This document shows positions 6,671 through 8,225 of a stretch of DNA of 8,225 nucleotides, in pieces. Numbering within the stretch: position 1 is the stretch's first letter; each line of letters starts with the position of its first letter. Origin of the DNA: Pseudomonadota bacterium (GTDB lineage: Bacteria > Pseudomonadota > Alphaproteobacteria > UBA8366 > GCA-2717185); the NCBI GenBank assembly GCA_027619655.1, contig JAQCHR010000144.1:1-8225 (forward strand), written 5' to 3'. The translations under genes and the position numbers were made by a program. The notes under the pieces are model-generated. The model was not told the origin of the DNA and ran no database searches. It saw only the letters and a program-made list of their open reading frames with translations.

Positions 6671-6695
6671 CGCACGGTCAGGCCGCAGCGGTTTT
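6670..6695 (+). terminator. Probable rho-independent terminator of the ABC operon
   Basis: CCGC (6670-6673) pairs with GCGG (6688-6691), and the inner CGG (6675-6677) pairs with CCG (6683-6685) around a TCAGG loop. Only a small internal bulge interrupts the stem, and TTTT follows at 6692-6695. The position, about 20 nt after the last operon stop and before the convergent kinase end, suits a terminator. The T-run is short, so efficiency is uncertain. Confidence 0.45.
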
Positions 6696-6704
6696 GGAAG
6701 ACGC

Positions 6705-7229
6705 TTAAACGCCAATCTGTTTGGCGGGCGGGTCGAATTCCAGCGGCAGACTGAACATGACCGAAGTGCCTTTGCTTTCGTGGCTGTCGAGGCGGATCGT
6801 GCCGCCATGCAGTTCAACCAGCGATTTGCAGAGTGACAGACCCAGACCGGTGCCTTCATGGGTACGGTTCAGGTTGTTTTCACCCTGTTCGAACGGCTTG
6901 AAAATTCGTGACAGGTCGCGGGTGTGAATGCCGATCCCGTTGTCGATGACGGCAATATTCAAAAATGTGTCGTCTATGCCCGTATCGATTCGAACATTGC
7001 CGGACTTTCCGGTGAATTTAAGGGCGTTGGACAGCAGATTCAGCAGCACCTGCCGGATCGCCCGCTCATCGATAAAAACAGAATCCTGGGTATTCGAAAA
7101 ACTCAGGTCGATGGAAATATTGCCGCTTGCCGCCTGCTCGGACATGAGCCGCGCGCAGGACCGGACCAGCGCTTCCACATCCACTTCACCGCGGTTGAGT
7201 TGCCATTTGCCCGCTTCGACTTTCGACAT
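6705..7229 (-). CDS. Histidine kinase, C-terminal catalytic part (HATPase), separated by frame change
   Basis: A complete GHKL ATPase domain that belongs to the kinase encoded just upstream but in the -1 frame. From the ATG at 7229 (174 aa) it shows MSKVEAGKW, the end of the dimerisation helix, then the N-box QVLLNLLSNALKFT (60-73), G1 DNGIGI (96-101), F-box FKPFEQ (110-115) and G2 GTGLGL (126-131). No essential motif has decayed. The ATG has no Shine-Dalgarno sequence and falls inside the HisKA helix, so independent initiation is unlikely. The same frame is open upstream to at least 7301, reading YVEYAGDIFASGQHLLSLIN, the normal second HisKA helix. The natural unit is therefore a fusion with the 7244-8206 frame, giving 500 residues after one -1 step. 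Alone, this fragment would lack the phospho-accepting histidine. It converges on the methyltransferase gene with a 53-bp gap. Confidence 0.8.
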   Translation of the reverse strand: MSKVEAGKWQLNRGEVDVEALVRSCARLMSEQAASGNISIDLSFSNTQDSVFIDERAIRQVLLNLLSNALKFTGKSGNVRIDTGIDDTFLNIAVIDNGIGIHTRDLSRIFKPFEQGENNLNRTHEGTGLGLSLCKSLVELHGGTIRLDSHESKGTSVMFSLPLEFDPPAKQIGV

Positions 7230-7243
7230 GTCGAGGAGATCGT

Positions 7244-8206
7244 TTATGAGCGAGAGGAGATGCTGGCCGCTGGCGAAGATATCGCCGGCGTATTCGACAT
7301 ATTTTTTGTTCCGATGGGACCCAGCATTTCACTTTTCAGGATTTCCGAAAAACCGATGATGGCATTCATGGGTGTGCGCAATTCATGGCTGATAATGCTG
7401 AGGAACCGCGACCGGCTGGCATTGGCGGCTTCGAGTTCCGCCTTTGCCACGGCCAGTTTTTCCAGCGCATGGACATGCTCTGCGCTCTGTTTTTCAAACA
7501 TGCTCTTTGACATCTCGAGCTGATGCACGGTACCGGACAATGTGGTGCCCCGCTCGATCATCGCGCGCTCGTTTTCCTTCACCTCGGTCACGTCGGACAG
7601 GCGCGTCACGATCCCGCCATCGCGCGACCTGTGTTCGTTGACCAGAAACCACCTTCCGTCCCGGTGTCGCCACAGTTCGCGATTATCGGGCAGGAGGTGC
7701 CGCCGCAATCTTTCCTGAATCCAGGCTTCCGGTTCGTCATCGCCGCAACGAAAGTGGCATTCTGCCGCTATCCGCAGGGCCTCGACGCAGGAGACGCCCG
7801 GCAGCAAGTTCTCCTCCGGCGTGAATAACAGGGCTTCGAACGCGTCGTTGCGCATGATGAGTTTGTCGCGCTGGTCCCAGAACGCCAGGGCGTCCTGGCT
7901 GTCTTCGACGGCGCTCAGGAACCGGTACTCGCCGACCTTCGAAGCGGTGATATCCGTGTACATCCGGATCGTGCTGCCGCCTTCCAGCATTCGTTCGCTG
8001 ATGCGTATCCAGCGGCCATCGGTCAGGCGTTCATCAAACGGCTCCGCCATGTCGCGCCGCCGCAGCGTCAGCCGGTTGGCGATCCAGCTTTCCGGATCCT
8101 TGACGATGTCGGGTCCCGCGATTTCGTTGTTGTCGATCTTGCAGCGGAGCAGGTCGGTAGTGTCCCACCGAGTGTTGTAAGAACTGGTGTCCACCGGCTT
8201 CTTCAT
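7244..8206 (-). CDS. Sensor histidine kinase, PAS and HisKA part (frame broken after H-box)
   Basis: Sensor half of a soluble two-component kinase. Residues 1-90 look like the second half of a PAS domain, ending DGRWIRISERM...MYTDIT. A PAS_7-like domain follows (about 95-210), ending DGGIVTRLSDVTEVKE. Next come a coiled-coil linker (about 212-262) and the HisKA H-box FLSIISHELRTPMNAIIGF with phospho-acceptor H274. After T300-K301-N302 the frame turns into a nonsense tail of 18 residues and stops at 7244, while the missing second HisKA helix and ATPase domain continue in the -1 frame. No membrane segment is visible, so it would sense a cytosolic signal. The ATG at 8206 has only a weak GAAAGAG upstream and the frame is open to the window edge. 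With half a PAS domain at its N-terminus, the true start may lie beyond 8225. No receiver domain or partner regulator gene is in view. Confidence 0.82.
   Translation of the reverse strand: MKKPVDTSSYNTRWDTTDLLRCKIDNNEIAGPDIVKDPESWIANRLTLRRRDMAEPFDERLTDGRWIRISERMLEGGSTIRMYTDITASKVGEYRFLSAVEDSQDALAFWDQRDKLIMRNDAFEALLFTPEENLLPGVSCVEALRIAAECHFRCGDDEPEAWIQERLRRHLLPDNRELWRHRDGRWFLVNEHRSRDGGIVTRLSDVTEVKENERAMIERGTTLSGTVHQLEMSKSMFEKQSAEHVHALEKLAVAKAELEAANASRSRFLSIISHELRTPMNAIIGFSEILKSEMLGPIGTKNMSNTPAISSPAASISSRS
7301..7307 (-). other. A AAA AAT heptamer at the kinase frame change
   Basis: On the minus strand the kinase reads GGA ACA AAA AAT ATG in the upstream frame. The A6 run plus T forms an X-XXY-YYZ heptamer in the correct phase. 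A -1 slip of both tRNAs there gives Lys-Lys followed by TAT GTC GAA TAC, the proper HisKA continuation, and yields exactly 500 codons before the stop at 6705. A modest stem (GGCGA/TCGCC with a 5-nt loop, extendable by GCC/GGC) starts 11-14 nt downstream. No clear stimulatory Shine-Dalgarno element lies upstream. Equally, restoring a seventh A would mend the frame, so this may be a homopolymer deletion or a sequencing error. Confidence 0.5.
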
Positions 8207-8225
8207 AGCTGGTGCTGCTCTTTCA

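Noticed and set aside
5635..6675. Minus-strand open frame (346 codons) across the cNMP and methyltransferase genes
   Set aside because: It runs antisense through two well-supported genes, is Arg/Gln-rich and shows no domain. It is a codon-bias shadow.

Overview
The window reads as chromosomal DNA of a GC-rich Gram-negative bacterium, most likely an alphaproteobacterium of Rhodospirillales type. This rests on codon use, the style of the glycosyltransferases and the PAS_7-type histidine kinase. It is an inference from gene style and no species can be named. There are no RNA genes, CRISPR arrays, transposases or phage genes.

Layout: (1) Positions 1-2770, minus strand: three tightly packed glycosyltransferase genes reading out of the left edge. 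In transcription order they are a COG4671/MurG-like GT-B enzyme (2770-1553), a WcaL/EpsF-like GT4 enzyme (1548-316) and the first 105 codons of a third glycosyltransferase (316-1). Together they look like part of a surface-glycan or exopolysaccharide cluster. (2) Positions 2771-2992: a 222-bp divergent regulatory region with an AT-rich core, a perfect TATAAT that also reads on the other strand, and several dyads. (3) Positions 2993-6651, plus strand: a compact three-gene operon encoding an unusual 888-residue ABC exporter half, a stand-alone cyclic-nucleotide-binding protein without a DNA-binding domain, and a small SAM-dependent methyltransferase. (4) Positions 6652-6704: a convergent intergenic gap with a probable terminator. 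(5) Positions 6705-8225, minus strand: a soluble PAS-HisKA-HATPase histidine kinase split by a single-base frame change at an A6 run.

Most interesting: the ABC protein's nucleotide-binding domain carries about 270 extra residues between Walker A and the signature motif. That stretch contains two further degenerate copies of the Q-loop/helical-subdomain segment, so a Tyr-x8-NIL[FY]G block occurs three times at fixed internal spacing. The Q-loop Gln, Walker B Asp and H-loop His are all replaced, while Walker A, the signature and the Walker B-adjacent Glu are kept. Its pairing with a free cNMP-binding protein and a methyltransferase suggests a regulated, atypical export machine. A link to the divergent glycan genes is plausible but unproven.

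The kinase break is also notable. The reading frames join through an A AAA AAT heptamer in exactly the phase required for -1 slippage, and the join rebuilds a complete 500-residue kinase. A one-base deletion or a sequencing error in the homopolymer remains the simplest explanation.
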